Shown one piece after another: positions 24,401 to 36,400 of a stretch of 64,000 nucleotides of DNA (the first letter of the stretch is position 1; every line of letters begins with the position of its first letter). The DNA is from Sceloporus undulatus (Eukaryota > Chordata > Lepidosauria > Squamata > Phrynosomatidae). The notes beneath the pieces are model-generated. The model was not told the origin of the DNA, ran no database searches, and saw only the letters and a list, made by a program, of their open reading frames with translations. Location: the NCBI RefSeq assembly GCF_019175285.1, contig NC_056527.1, forward strand, positions 120,243,273 to 120,307,272, written 5' to 3'. Made by a program: the position numbers and the translations under genes.

Positions 24401-27400
24401 TTTGTCCTTCCTGACTTGCAGTGCTGGAAAGGCCCTCATTGCAGGGCACTTTGCTCAGTGTCATGGCAGCATCCCTGTCCAGCCATCTCCAGAGAAGGAA
24501 GGCTCAGCATCTGCCAGCGCTTAGAACGCTCCTTTTCCAAAAGTAGCATGTTCTCATTGTATTTTAAAAGTAATTTACTGCTGTATTTAGCTTGTTCTTG
24601 GTGCATTGCTTGATGTGTTGCCCATTATCATTCCTTCTAAATGTAAAAACAAAACCCCCACTGACCTCTGAGGATTGGTCATAGGGATGGCATGAAAAGA
24701 GATACTGTCAAAATGCCCATTTAAAACCTATTGAAAGTAATCAGAAAATGTCTATCTTTACACCAATAAAAAGCAGTGCATTTGCTGCTGTACTTGTGAA
24801 AGATAACTCTGTTCCACCCTTGATTGGCTGATTGATTGATTTTATACCTCCCAGCGTGGAGACAAGGCACCTTCATTGCTAATCAACATGTTTTGTCGCA
24901 GGTAAAGAGACACTTGTGACACATCTCTTCCAGCTCTACATCTGCTGGGGCTGTTCAGCAGCTGTTCCTAAAATCTGGCCAAAATCTGTGTGTCTCTCTG
25001 CAGGGTCCCCCATTGGTTCTTGTCTTGCCTTCTAGAACAGCAGAGAAACTTTGCTGCTTCTTCCAATGACAGTTTTCCAAATATTTGAAGCCATTGTATC
25101 TCCCCTTAACCTTCCCTTTGAATTTATCTAATCTCATCTCATTGGAAAACCAAGTGAGATAGTGGTTAAAACCACAAAGGGTCCTGGGACACCTTAAAGA
25201 TAACTCGCCCGCCTTCCCATTATGTAAGCTTTTGCAAACATTGCCAGCTTCATCACTTGTCACTACATCCGCAGGCAAGGAATGCCACAGTTAACCATGT
25301 TCTCTGTGAAGAAAAGGTTTCCTTTCCTGGAACTTCCACCAAATACTTTTTTAAATGAGCAGTGAAAAGAAATAAATAAAAGGATCAAAATCTCAGCAAA
25401 ATCGTGTAATAACCAGTTTCTGGTGGAGAAGAGAGAAACCCACAAAGTCATCTCCTGAGCATCAGCTGTTGAGAGAAGGCCTCCTCCTCCTCCTCCTCCC
25501 CCCTTTTACTGAAGGCTGGGGGAGGATTTGTGACCCTTTGAGCAGTTGTTGGACAAGAGCTCCATCCTTCCAACCAAGGACTGCCCCTGTGAGCCGGGGG
25601 GGGGGGCACTGGCTATTTCATTTTGGGAAGGGCTTTCCCCTGGGAATCGAGCAGTTCTTAGGAAGATGCTGTTAACTGTCTGGCAGATCCTTAGCTGCAT
25701 TATGGAACCACAAATGCAGGGACCCTTGGGGAGGTCCCAGGACGGAGGGTGCCTGTGAGGTGTCTACCGCACTGGAAGATTCATGCTTGATCCAGTATTG
25801 TAGTATCAGCTTTAATTTTATTTATTTAAATTACACTTATACAGCCTCTCAAGAATCAGCTGAAAACATAAGGCCTAGTAAGAGAGATAACTTAAAAGAT
25901 AACCACCTGGGATGGTCAGAGTACAGTTGTGCCTGTATTTCTTCCCTGAGGAGATTGTCTGTGTCTGTGGTGCAATGAGATGGCGGCATTTTGTGCGCAC
26001 TGCCTGTGCCTTGCAGCCTTTGTCATTCAAGCTGACCGTTCCCATTCCTTCTCCAGGACAGTGTAGAGCACTGCATCATAGGAGTGACAATTCTCTCTCA
26101 GCTAACCAATGAAATTAATCAAGTAAGTGCTACAGCCTTCCTCAGTGAAGTAAGTGTCAACCTTTCTCATTCATTTTGCTGTGTGCCGCTCACTGTGTGT
26201 CACTGTGCGCTGATTTTTGTCTCTGCAGTGGTGTGCTTTGATGGTAAGAAATGGACTTTTCCATCTCTAGCCTCCTTTCTCTGCCTATCTCCTTTTCCAG
26301 AAGCTCAAAAGGCAGCACTTTTAGAGGGAAGAGATCAAAACAGTGGTGGTCTAAGGAGCATTTCTCAATCTGGACCCACCACACCTTCAGTTCAGCAGCA
26401 GGTGGCAAGGCTCCCTTTTCACAATTGCTGGGAGTCATTACGTTCTGACAGTTCCTCTGCTTTGAAAAAAATCCTTCATAAACATAGTGCGCTTTCATCC
26501 TGCTTAGTACTTACAAAGAGTGTTGTGGCAACTCAAAAGACAGTATCAGATCTCATTTTACCACTTCTTAGTCAGCATGTGTCTGCTCCTGTGAAGCACC
26601 ACAGCAACCCCTGTCCTCTTAGCTAGACCTGGCAGGCTCTTTCCTCAGTAGTCTTAGCCATTTGATGTGATATGTCAGATTGCATTTAGAGAGGCCCAAA
26701 GGAGTGTGGCTGCCATCGGGAGTGAAAGGGTTTGCGTTCTGGGTTTTAATCTCCCTTGTGCGCTCTGCAGTGGCCTCTGCTACCGTTTGGTGGAAGTATA
26801 TTTATAAAGCTGGGGCTGAGGAAAGTGGCTTTAAACTAGAAAGTGGGGTTTATTTAAGATAGCCTAAATACACTGCCCCATGTAGTCATGTATTTCAAGG
26901 AGTGCTCACAGTGATTTCCTATTTTGTGGGAAGAGCCAGCGTTTGGTGTGGACATGACCATGTGTCTGTATAACTGCAAGCCAGACTTGTTATGGCTAAC
27001 AGTCGTGATTCCTTTGAATACCAGTGGCTTGAAGGCTTCAGAGGTGGGGAAAGGATGTCATGAAATTGTTCACTTTTGGGGGTACTTTGTTGGGCTGCAA
27101 AGAACATGGGTGGATTTTTTTTCATGCTGTGGTCTCCAAATGCTCCTGCTGTAACTTGTAATGATGCTGAGTATTGTATACCTGAAGGCAGACACTTGCA
27201 AAGCACATCTAGGCACTGTTTAGTCTTGTGTGGGTTTTTCGGGCTTTGTGGCCATGTTCTAGCAGCGTTTCTTCCTGACGTTTTGCAATCAGCATCTGTG
27301 GCTGGCCTCTTCAGAACATGTTTGCCTGGAAAGGACTTGGCTATATATATTGTGTGATCTGGAAAGGCAGGAGTGATTTGCATGTGTCTTGTTGGTTGCT

Positions 27401-30400
27401 GATGGCAGTCCTCAGGGGGTGAGGGTCTGCATAAGAGGACTAATGTCTGCTTGATTCCTGCTCATTGTCTGCTGGGAACCCCTGACCCTGGGAGATTCTC
27501 ATTTGCATTTGTCTTTATCTTGCTGTCTTTCAGGACTGGTAGCCAAACCTTGTTTACTTTAAGGGATTCCTCTTTCCTGTTGAAATTGTCCAGGTGTTTG
27601 TGGATTTCAGTGGCTTCCCTGTGCATCCTGACATGGTAGTGGTTGGCATGGTCCAGAACCATCTAGGCATTGGTTGCACAGCCTTCTGGCTGGACATTGC
27701 TATCCAGCATGCTGTCAGAGAAAGGGCACGTATATCAGGGAAGGGCCTGGGCTCAGAGTCTGTGTTAGTCCTGTGCCTCTCCTGGCCATTGGAATTGGTG
27801 GGCATGTAGATCTGGTTCCAGAGGGGGGATTTTCTTACACAGTGAGTAGGAGTTGCCCAGGAGCAGGTCTGTGCAAGGGAATCTCTCCAGACTGCCTTCC
27901 AAGGATATGGAGGAGAGCACCTTTGTGATTTTCCATTTCAAGCCCTGGCATATTTTGAGACGCATTGATGAAGCCATATTGATACCTACTACTAGTTGTC
28001 TTAAAAGCCCCTTTTTCTTGTGCTTTTCCTTCTAACACCGTCTATCAGTTTCCGCATGATATTTGCCTTCTTTTAGTTTCTAGAGTGCTTTCCACTGTTG
28101 CCTTCCTTACAAAACTGGGTGATTATTTTGTGTTGCTGTTCCTTTGTATACATCAGTTGTCATTTATTATTCCATTCAAAAGTGAAACCAACGCAGATGG
28201 GGATGATTAGGTGCCCAGTCCCTATTGACGGCTGGTTCCCGGTTGGGAATGAGGATTGCTATATCTCTTTTTATAGACTGTGTGGGTCTGTGGCCCCTGC
28301 AAAGAATGCCAGCCTGTAGCAGAGCATCACATGTTAGTTCGGAAGACCCTGAGCTGTGCTTAAATGCTTGCTCGCAATTTTGTTCAGCAGTATAGACAGA
28401 CTGTAACTGTTGAATGGCTTTCAGAATTAGCATTCTAGGCAATTAGCATGGTTTTTATTGGCAGTTCAATAAAAAGTTAACAGCAGCATGGAGACCACTG
28501 TCCTGGAGTTATATAGCACTGGCGCATCGTGTCTTTTTGACTCGCCAGCAGGCAGTGACATACGGGCTGCTCTGCTGAGCCGTTATTATTGGTTGGTGTG
28601 GCTCCTAGGACTCCCTGCATTCAGTTCTCTCAACATGCGCTGGAGTGATAATTATGGCCTCTCTTTCCCCCTTCCCTCTCCAGGCAGACACTACACATCC
28701 TTTGACCAAGCACAGGAAAATAGCCTCTTCATTCCGAGACTCGTCTTTGTTTGATATTTTCACACTCTCATGCAATTTATTAAAACAGGTAAGAAGGATA
28801 TGATAAGGTCTCCCAGACCTTTGTATATTTGATTGTGTATTTCTGCTTGCAGAGGGTTGGGCTGAATGGCTCTTGCGGATGCAACTCTAGGATTTTATGA
28901 CCTTAGGGCAAGCAATTCCCCATGCCCGATTCCTTGGAAATAAAGCGGGGGATCACTGTGCAGGGCTTGTTGCACACCTGATATATCAAGAGACATCTAT
29001 TCCTGGTGACGTTTTTAGAGAGCCAGGGTGTAATGGCTAGAAGCTGTGGTCCTTTTCCTGAAAGGCAGCCATAGAAACATTGCAGCAATGGTGCTGGTGT
29101 GCCTCTACAGAAAAGCATTTCTCCTGTCCTTGTCTGTTCTGGAAGTTTTGTCTTACCAGTTTGGGGCTGTAATGAGGAATTTAGGTTTTGATGAAGGGAG
29201 CACCCCAAATTTCAGTATCACCTTGATTTCTTTCCCCAGCATTTTCCTCTGCTGACAGCTGTGCTGTGTTCTTTAGTAAATCTACATTAGTTTAGTGACG
29301 CTTTACCCCAAGAGACATCAGAGATTACTTCAACTTGGCTGCCTTAAAGCAGCATGTAGGAATTTGAATAACTAGAGGGCTGTCTGGCAGATATTCAGAA
29401 TCAGGGGGAAAGCACCAAATAAAGCCAAATTCCACTGTGTAAAACATGGGAAAGTGGCTCGTAGCACCAGTTAAAATGCCCTTTTTTACAGGGCTAACTG
29501 TGAGCCATTAGTATTTTGAGGTAGAGGAGCCTTAGATATGCCAGTCATGCCATCATCTGCATTCAAATGATCTTGCATGCAGTTCATCCAGCGGAGTCTG
29601 CCTCTTAAGCTTTCAGCCTTTTTTTTTAGGCGTCAGGGAAGAACCTGAACTTGAATGATGAAAGCCAGCATGGCCTCCTCATGCAGCTTCTCAAGCTCAC
29701 ACACAACTGCCTGAACTTTGACTTCATCGGTACATCCACAGACGAGTCTTCGGACGACCTCTGCACTGTGCAGATCCCAACCAGCTGGAGATCAGGTAAC
29801 AGGAGCCAGCCTTGCTCTCACACTGATGTCGCCTGGATCCATGTGGGCACCATCAGTCACTCACACTCTTGGCTCTTAAGAGTCAGGGCTGAGAAAGCTG
29901 GTTGGGGAAGTTGCACCCTCTGCCTGGGGAGTGCTCTGGACTGATGAGGGAGTTTGGCAGCTAGGTTTGGGATGGTGGGCTGAACCACACTGCCCCGGTA
30001 TGTTTGTGAGGTAATCTTGATAATGTGTTTGTATCTCTTCCAGCATTTCTAGATTCCTCAACCTTACAGCTGTTTTTTGACCTATACCATTCCATCCCTC
30101 CTACGTTTTCACCTTTGGTGAGTGGGGCATCCCGAACTTACTAGGCAAGGGCATTCCAAGTAACCTTCCTGCTGATAAGGCTTGGGGGATTGGCTTGATC
30201 ACCGTAGTGGAGGTCAGGAAGAAATGCTTCTCCCCTGGACACCCATCTCTTTCTGGAACCCCTTGGCTGTTTGTATCCTTCCCCCCCCCCTCCTCAGCTA
30301 CTCCCTTCTTGACAACTCACGCTTCTTCATTTTATTGCTTCTGCTTCCTTTAGGTCTTATCGTGTCTAGTGCAAATCGCTTCTGTCCGTAGGTCCCTATT

Positions 30401-33400
30401 TAACAATGCAGAAAGAGCAAAGTTTTTGTCTCATCTTGTTGATGGCGTCAAGCGAATACTGGAAAACCCCCAGGTGAGCCATTGTTAAATGTAGATGGCC
30501 ACAGGCCCTAAATCAGAGGACAGCCTTATGTGGGCCAGAAGCTGGAGGCGGCTACTGCTGCCTGGAACTTCTTGTCTACCTAGTTGTTGGATTCTGCAGG
30601 CAGTAGGCCAAGCTTTGGCTATACCAGGCTGTGCAAGAGGGCTTTTGTACAGTGTACAGAAAATAATTGCTCAGCAGTTTACAGGTGCTTTCCTCATTCA
30701 GTGGAGACATTCCCAGTGCAGGGTTTCAGGACTCCTCTAGGTCCAGGGTTGTGGACCATTCCACCATGTTGGCCTGACTCTGTCTCTGTTCTCAGAGCTT
30801 GTCAGACCCAAACAACTACCATGAGTTCTGTCGGCTGCTCGCCCGGCTGAAAAGCAATTACCAGCTGGGGGAGCTGGTGAAAGTGGAAAACTACCCAGAA
30901 GTCATCCGACTCATTGCCAACTTCACAGTGACCAGTTTGCAGGTGAGAAACTGCATGGCATGGTTTCCTGCAATTGGGGTGGAAGGGGGGAGTGGCAGGG
31001 GGAGGTTGCAGTGGAGGGGAGAACACTAGTCATGCCGCAAGGCCAGACAGAGTCACTCTGAAACCAAGTGGACAGAGCTGGGCGGCAGTTAAATTTCAGG
31101 ACCTCTCAGGACCTTTGTGCCTCTGGCCAACATGTGCATCACACAGAATCATTTTGCCATGCAATGTTTGAGTTTGTTCCAGTGTGAGAAAACAAGCTTG
31201 CCTACAGACAAGTGCGATAAACAGCATAGCTTCTGTTAAAACCCCAACATCTCAAGGGCAAGAAAGCAGGGGCTGGAGCGAAACAATCTTGTGGCACCTG
31301 AAAGACTTAAAAATGCCATCAACTGCAGCTGATGGAATGGACCACTGTCTACAAAAGATTTATGCCAATACACCACTTCTTAGTTCTTAATGTGACATAA
31401 AACTCTATGTAGCCTTTGGAGCACAATCCTTTTCCTGACATGGCTCTTGTGAAAGAACAAGCACAATTAACTTGACAAATTGGAGAGAGAATAATGGAGA
31501 CTCATTCTTTGTATTCAGAGGCTGAAAGAGATGGTTAAAAAGTATGGAAGCTCAAGTTCCTAAAATGCTGAGTTTGGGTTTCCTCTTCAAAGTTTATTAG
31601 CAGCCAGATATATCTGCAAGATCCTGGATGGGTTCATTATTAGCATTGCCCACTAGGAGTTCAAATAGCTCCTGTTTCATGTTGTTCAAAGGCCACTGTG
31701 GTGGTGCAGGCAAGTGTTAAAAGTGGCCTTCAGCTTCCTTCTCTCTCTCACTGTAGCACTGGGAGTTTGCTCCGAACAGCGTCCACTATCTCCTAAGCCT
31801 GTGGCAGCGACTGGCAGCCTCCGTTCCATACGTCAAAGCCACAGAGCCCCACATGCTGGAGACATACACACCTGAGGTCACCAAAGCATACATCACCTCC
31901 AGGCTGGAGTCTGTGCACATAATATTGAGGTAAAAGTGGCCAAGGGGCAGCAGGTACTTAAGCCACAGAGGCACTTGCCTGCCCTTTGCCCTTCCTGGCC
32001 CTTACCAATCCTGACAATTTTTGGTGGCTCTGAGGGTGAGTCCTTTACTTGTTCCACTCTTTTCAGGTCTGCCTATAAACCGACAGAACTCTCAAGGTAG
32101 TTCTGTCCCATGAAGTAGAATGTGGCAGAGAGACAAAGCTGCCTTGTTTTGAGTTTCCTTCTTTGAACAGGAAGCTTGGTTCGTCCATCGGAAGGATTTT
32201 TTAAAATGGTTTTTCTGCCCTGCTATTTCTTGTGTGTGCAGAGATGGCCTGGAAGATCCCCTGGATGACACGGGTCTGGTGCAGCAGCAGCTTGACCAGC
32301 TGTCCACTATTGGCCGTTGCGAGTATGAGAAGACTTGTGCGCTCCTTGTGCAGTTGTTTGACCAGTCAGCCCAGTCTTACCAAGAGTTGCTGCAGAGTGC
32401 GACAGCCATTCCTGTGGATGTGGCAGTACAGGAAGGTGAGTCCCTGGAGGAGAGAGGAGCAGCAACACAACTCCACTCTCATAGCACCAAAAATACTTTG
32501 AGCCCCAGTTCCCAGTCTGCCCTGACACCATGCTGCTCTTCTCACAGCTTTATTCATCTTCTTAGTATTTGTTGTGGATTTTTGAGATTGTTGACTCAAA
32601 AATAGAACAGTGGAAGCAGAAAAGGACTTGGTAAAAGCTGGCAGGTTTCAGCTGAGAAAAGAATATTAGAGGAAGAGAGGCTGTGGATGCTATTAAATAT
32701 TAGTTGAACCTACTGTGTTACAGCAGTTTGTTAAATGTTTCCTATGGGAAGCAAAAAATGGAAGTCCTGCTGTTGTAAAGTGACATTTAAACCCCACTGG
32801 CTCTTGTGACGAACAAGACGTCAATGTATTTGTGGCCATACAAGCATACCTCAGTGAACAAAGGCTCTGACAAACTCCATTTTTACAGCTCCCCTTTTCA
32901 TATTACTGGAAGCTTTTTAGCAGCATCTGCATTGAGAAGATGGTGAAAGAGGGCTTGAAAATTTGGTGTCAGGTTGCAGAAGTGTGTCTGCAGTAAACAG
33001 TAGAAGAAAAGCTTGAACTGGGAATTAATGGGATTCTGCTCTGGATGATCCTAGTGTGGCCATATGCAACAAAATCCCAAATCCACAAGCAGTGATACTT
33101 TTTGGGGGGGCAACTTCAAAGCATAAAATACATTATGCAGGCTTTTGAATCTTCATTGGCTTCTTCATCAGGCAAAGTTGATAAAAACCGTACAGGAGAA
33201 AAGTGGTCTCTTTTGGTTCCAGGGCGCCTGACGTGGCTGGTCTATATCATTGGGGCTGTGATCGGCGGCCGAGTATCGTTTGCCAGCACAGATGAGCAGG
33301 ATGCCATGGATGGGGAACTTGTTTGCCGGTATGAGATGTTGTCTTCCTCTTAAAAGCATGCCTGGAAGCATAGGGCACTGGCTGTGGCACTCCCTGCCGC

Positions 33401-36400
33401 TGATCCTAGCAATGCGCAACTTCCCCTTCTTGCTAGAATCCAGAGGTTTTCTGTGGGTGGGAGCTGCTGCACCAGTTCAGACTCCGTTGCTTTGAGCACA
33501 CCTTTGTTTTGTGTTCATTCAGTGTAAAACAAAAGTAATTTCTGGTCTTGGTGAAACTAACCCTTGAGAGTATGTGGCCAATGCAAAGTTTTCCAAAATA
33601 GACAAGAATAGTTTGCTCAAAAAAGCAAATAGATGTTGCACAGTAAGGGCCTAAATTCTCCAAAGGAACCAGATCCCATCTGATCTTGGATGCTAAGCAG
33701 GGTCAGCCCCCTGATTAGTGTTTGGAGGAGAAATTGCCAACAGAGACCAGATGCTAGAGACGATATTCAGAGGAAGGAACTGACAAAGCCACCTCTGAGT
33801 CTTCCGTGCCTAAGAAAACACTATGACATTCCTGGGGTGACCATAAGTTCACAGGGGACTTGAAGGCAAATACACACACTGCCCAGTAAGATAAAGATTT
33901 GCAAAATCCAGTTTTCTTAATGAACAATATAGCCTACAGACATCCTGGTGATTCAGGACAGAATGCTGACAGATAGATATAACAGTCTCCTGTAAGCCCA
34001 GTATCTCATGACTACTTCCAAGCCTCTCCAAGACTTTTCTCAGCATCAGTCACTGATGTGCATTACTGCTGTAGCCCATAAGATTGCTCACAAGACAGGT
34101 TTCCCTAAGATTATTTTAAGGCCCACTTAGCTCAGCCATATATAACATTTTGGGTACAGCTAACACATGAATACAATATGGACTTATTTTTTCGTGTCTG
34201 AAAATGGTGCAGCCCTTTGAGAGCCTGACCAAAGGCTCTCCCTGCTCATGGTGAGCACTTGAGCAGAGCTTGTGCCTCAGGTGCCCCTGCCACACATGGC
34301 CACAGTGACACTTCGTGATGCAAAACTGTCTTTCCTTGAAACCAGTACCTGCCTGCTGAACCTTGTGCTCTGCTAGGATTTATGCCTGGCGTGACGGAGG
34401 CAAGAGGCTGTAAGCAGCCCTCTGTTCCCATCCAGGAGTGCAGGAGGCCTGGACATAGTGCTATTGGCCTTTCTTTGCCTTGTTGTGATGCATGTGGGGC
34501 CCTACCTCTTAACTGCAGGAGCAACCTGGGACCTATGGGCTGTGCACTCAACCCCTGTCATGTTGTTTGACCTTCAGTCCCCCATGACTTCCTGCCTTCC
34601 CAGGGTCCTTCAGCTCATGAACCTGACAGACTCACGCCTGGCTCAAGCAGGCAATGAGAAGCTGGAGCTTGCCATGCTGAGCTTCTTTGAGCAGTTTCGG
34701 AAAATCTACATTGGAGACCAGGTGCAGAAATCCTCTAAGGTAAAATGCTTCTTTTTGAAGTAGCTCTTACTGCTTCTCACTTGTAGATCTGCATCATGCA
34801 TTTCACATCATCTGGCCCTGCTCCTTCCTGCCATAAACCTTCAGTCCCCAGCATATTCTCTGTGAGTTTCTGGTTGTTGAAACTTGGCCATAGTTACCCC
34901 TTGGAGCCAAATTAAACAGACACTATTTCCATTCTGCAGCTTTCCCCCAAATCCCTCCTCTCTCATTGCAAATTAGAAAACTTGCTCACCTACTTGAAAT
35001 TCTGTTGAAGGCTCTGAGCTTGGCTTTTGTTTTCCACTTCCAGCTGTATCGCCGGCTCTCAGAGGTCCTTGGGCTGAATGATGAAACCATGGTCCTGAGT
35101 GTCTTCATAGGGAAAATGTAAGTGCTCCTGCTTTTTGACAATGTGCGTTTAAAGAGGGGCTTCCGAAGAGGCAGTCAATTCAGCCCCTCGGCTGGAGGTG
35201 CAGGCTTTGGGCCTGAGCTGCTTCAGGACAGCTGCTTGCCCAGTAGGCTCTGGAGACATGCTGGCATCCAACTCTGTATCTCTGCAGAGATTACCTTTTG
35301 GGGGAGAAGGAGGGGAGCACTCTCTCATCTTGGGTGTGTGTTTTCTCTCTCTCTCTCTCTCTGCAGCATCACCAACTTGAAATACTGGGGACGCTGTGAA
35401 CCAATCACCTCCAAGACACTACAGCTTCTCAATGATCTCTCCATTGGATATCCTTTTCGGCAGACTTCCCTGGGTTTGGGCAGTCATAGCAAGGCAGCAC
35501 CAAACCCTCACTCTGCTAGCATCCAGCTGTCAGGCAGAGTCAGGCTTCTTCACTCGGGTGTCCTTCAGCATCCACTGTCCTGTTTCACAGCCTATTCCTC
35601 CTGGATAAATTTGGATGAACTATATTGTCATAATTAGCTCCAAATATATAACAGGTCAGATAAATTAAGATTAAGTGGGAAGCTTGGGTGGGTAGAGATG
35701 CAGGAGGCATGATGGGTGGACACAGCTCTGTAAAGCCCTGGATCTAGGCCCTTATGCTTATCAGGGTGTCCCTTCCAAATGGCTGTGGCAATTATTTGTA
35801 GAGCGCACATTGCATATTCCTCCTCCAGCTCATGCTTTTAGGGTTTGCTTGCCAGGCTGGTGGCCAGTTGGGTTGCCTTGCTCTTTCCTTAACATTGTTT
35901 CTACCTACAGCAGCGTTAGGAAACTGGTGAAACTGAGCGCTGTGCAGTTCATGCTGAACAATCACACAGTAAGTTGTAAACCTTCCTTGCTGATCTGACC
36001 CTCCTGGAGGTGGTTCCTGAGCATTTAAACTGGCACTTCCTTTAAGACAACCATATCCAGGTGTTTTTGTTTCCAGTGTCTGCCCTGAATACAGACAGAT
36101 TTGTGTCCATATTCTGAAGAATTCCTGTTGGTCTTGCACAAAGCTTCAAAGTAATTGGTTGGTTGTGACAGGTTACTTTGGTAACTAGTTCCTTTTTGCT
36201 GTAATAAGCTGAAACAGTGTTAGTTTTTTGCCAGGGCTGTGATTCTCTATGCACCAGTGTAATGCAACAGGGCTCCTGGCCCTTATTCAGTAAGTGTACA
36301 TGATCTAGCTCAGTCTGAGCAATGGGACGGAAGGAGTGTCCGATGGGCAGCTACCATTGTGACTCTTCTTTCTGGACTATTATGAAGCTAGTGAGGAACA

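Noticed and set aside
33662-33760. Possible 5S rRNA gene
   Set aside because: Only the head matches 5S rRNA. It is diverged, lacks the complete 120-nt gene and continues into a SINE tail.
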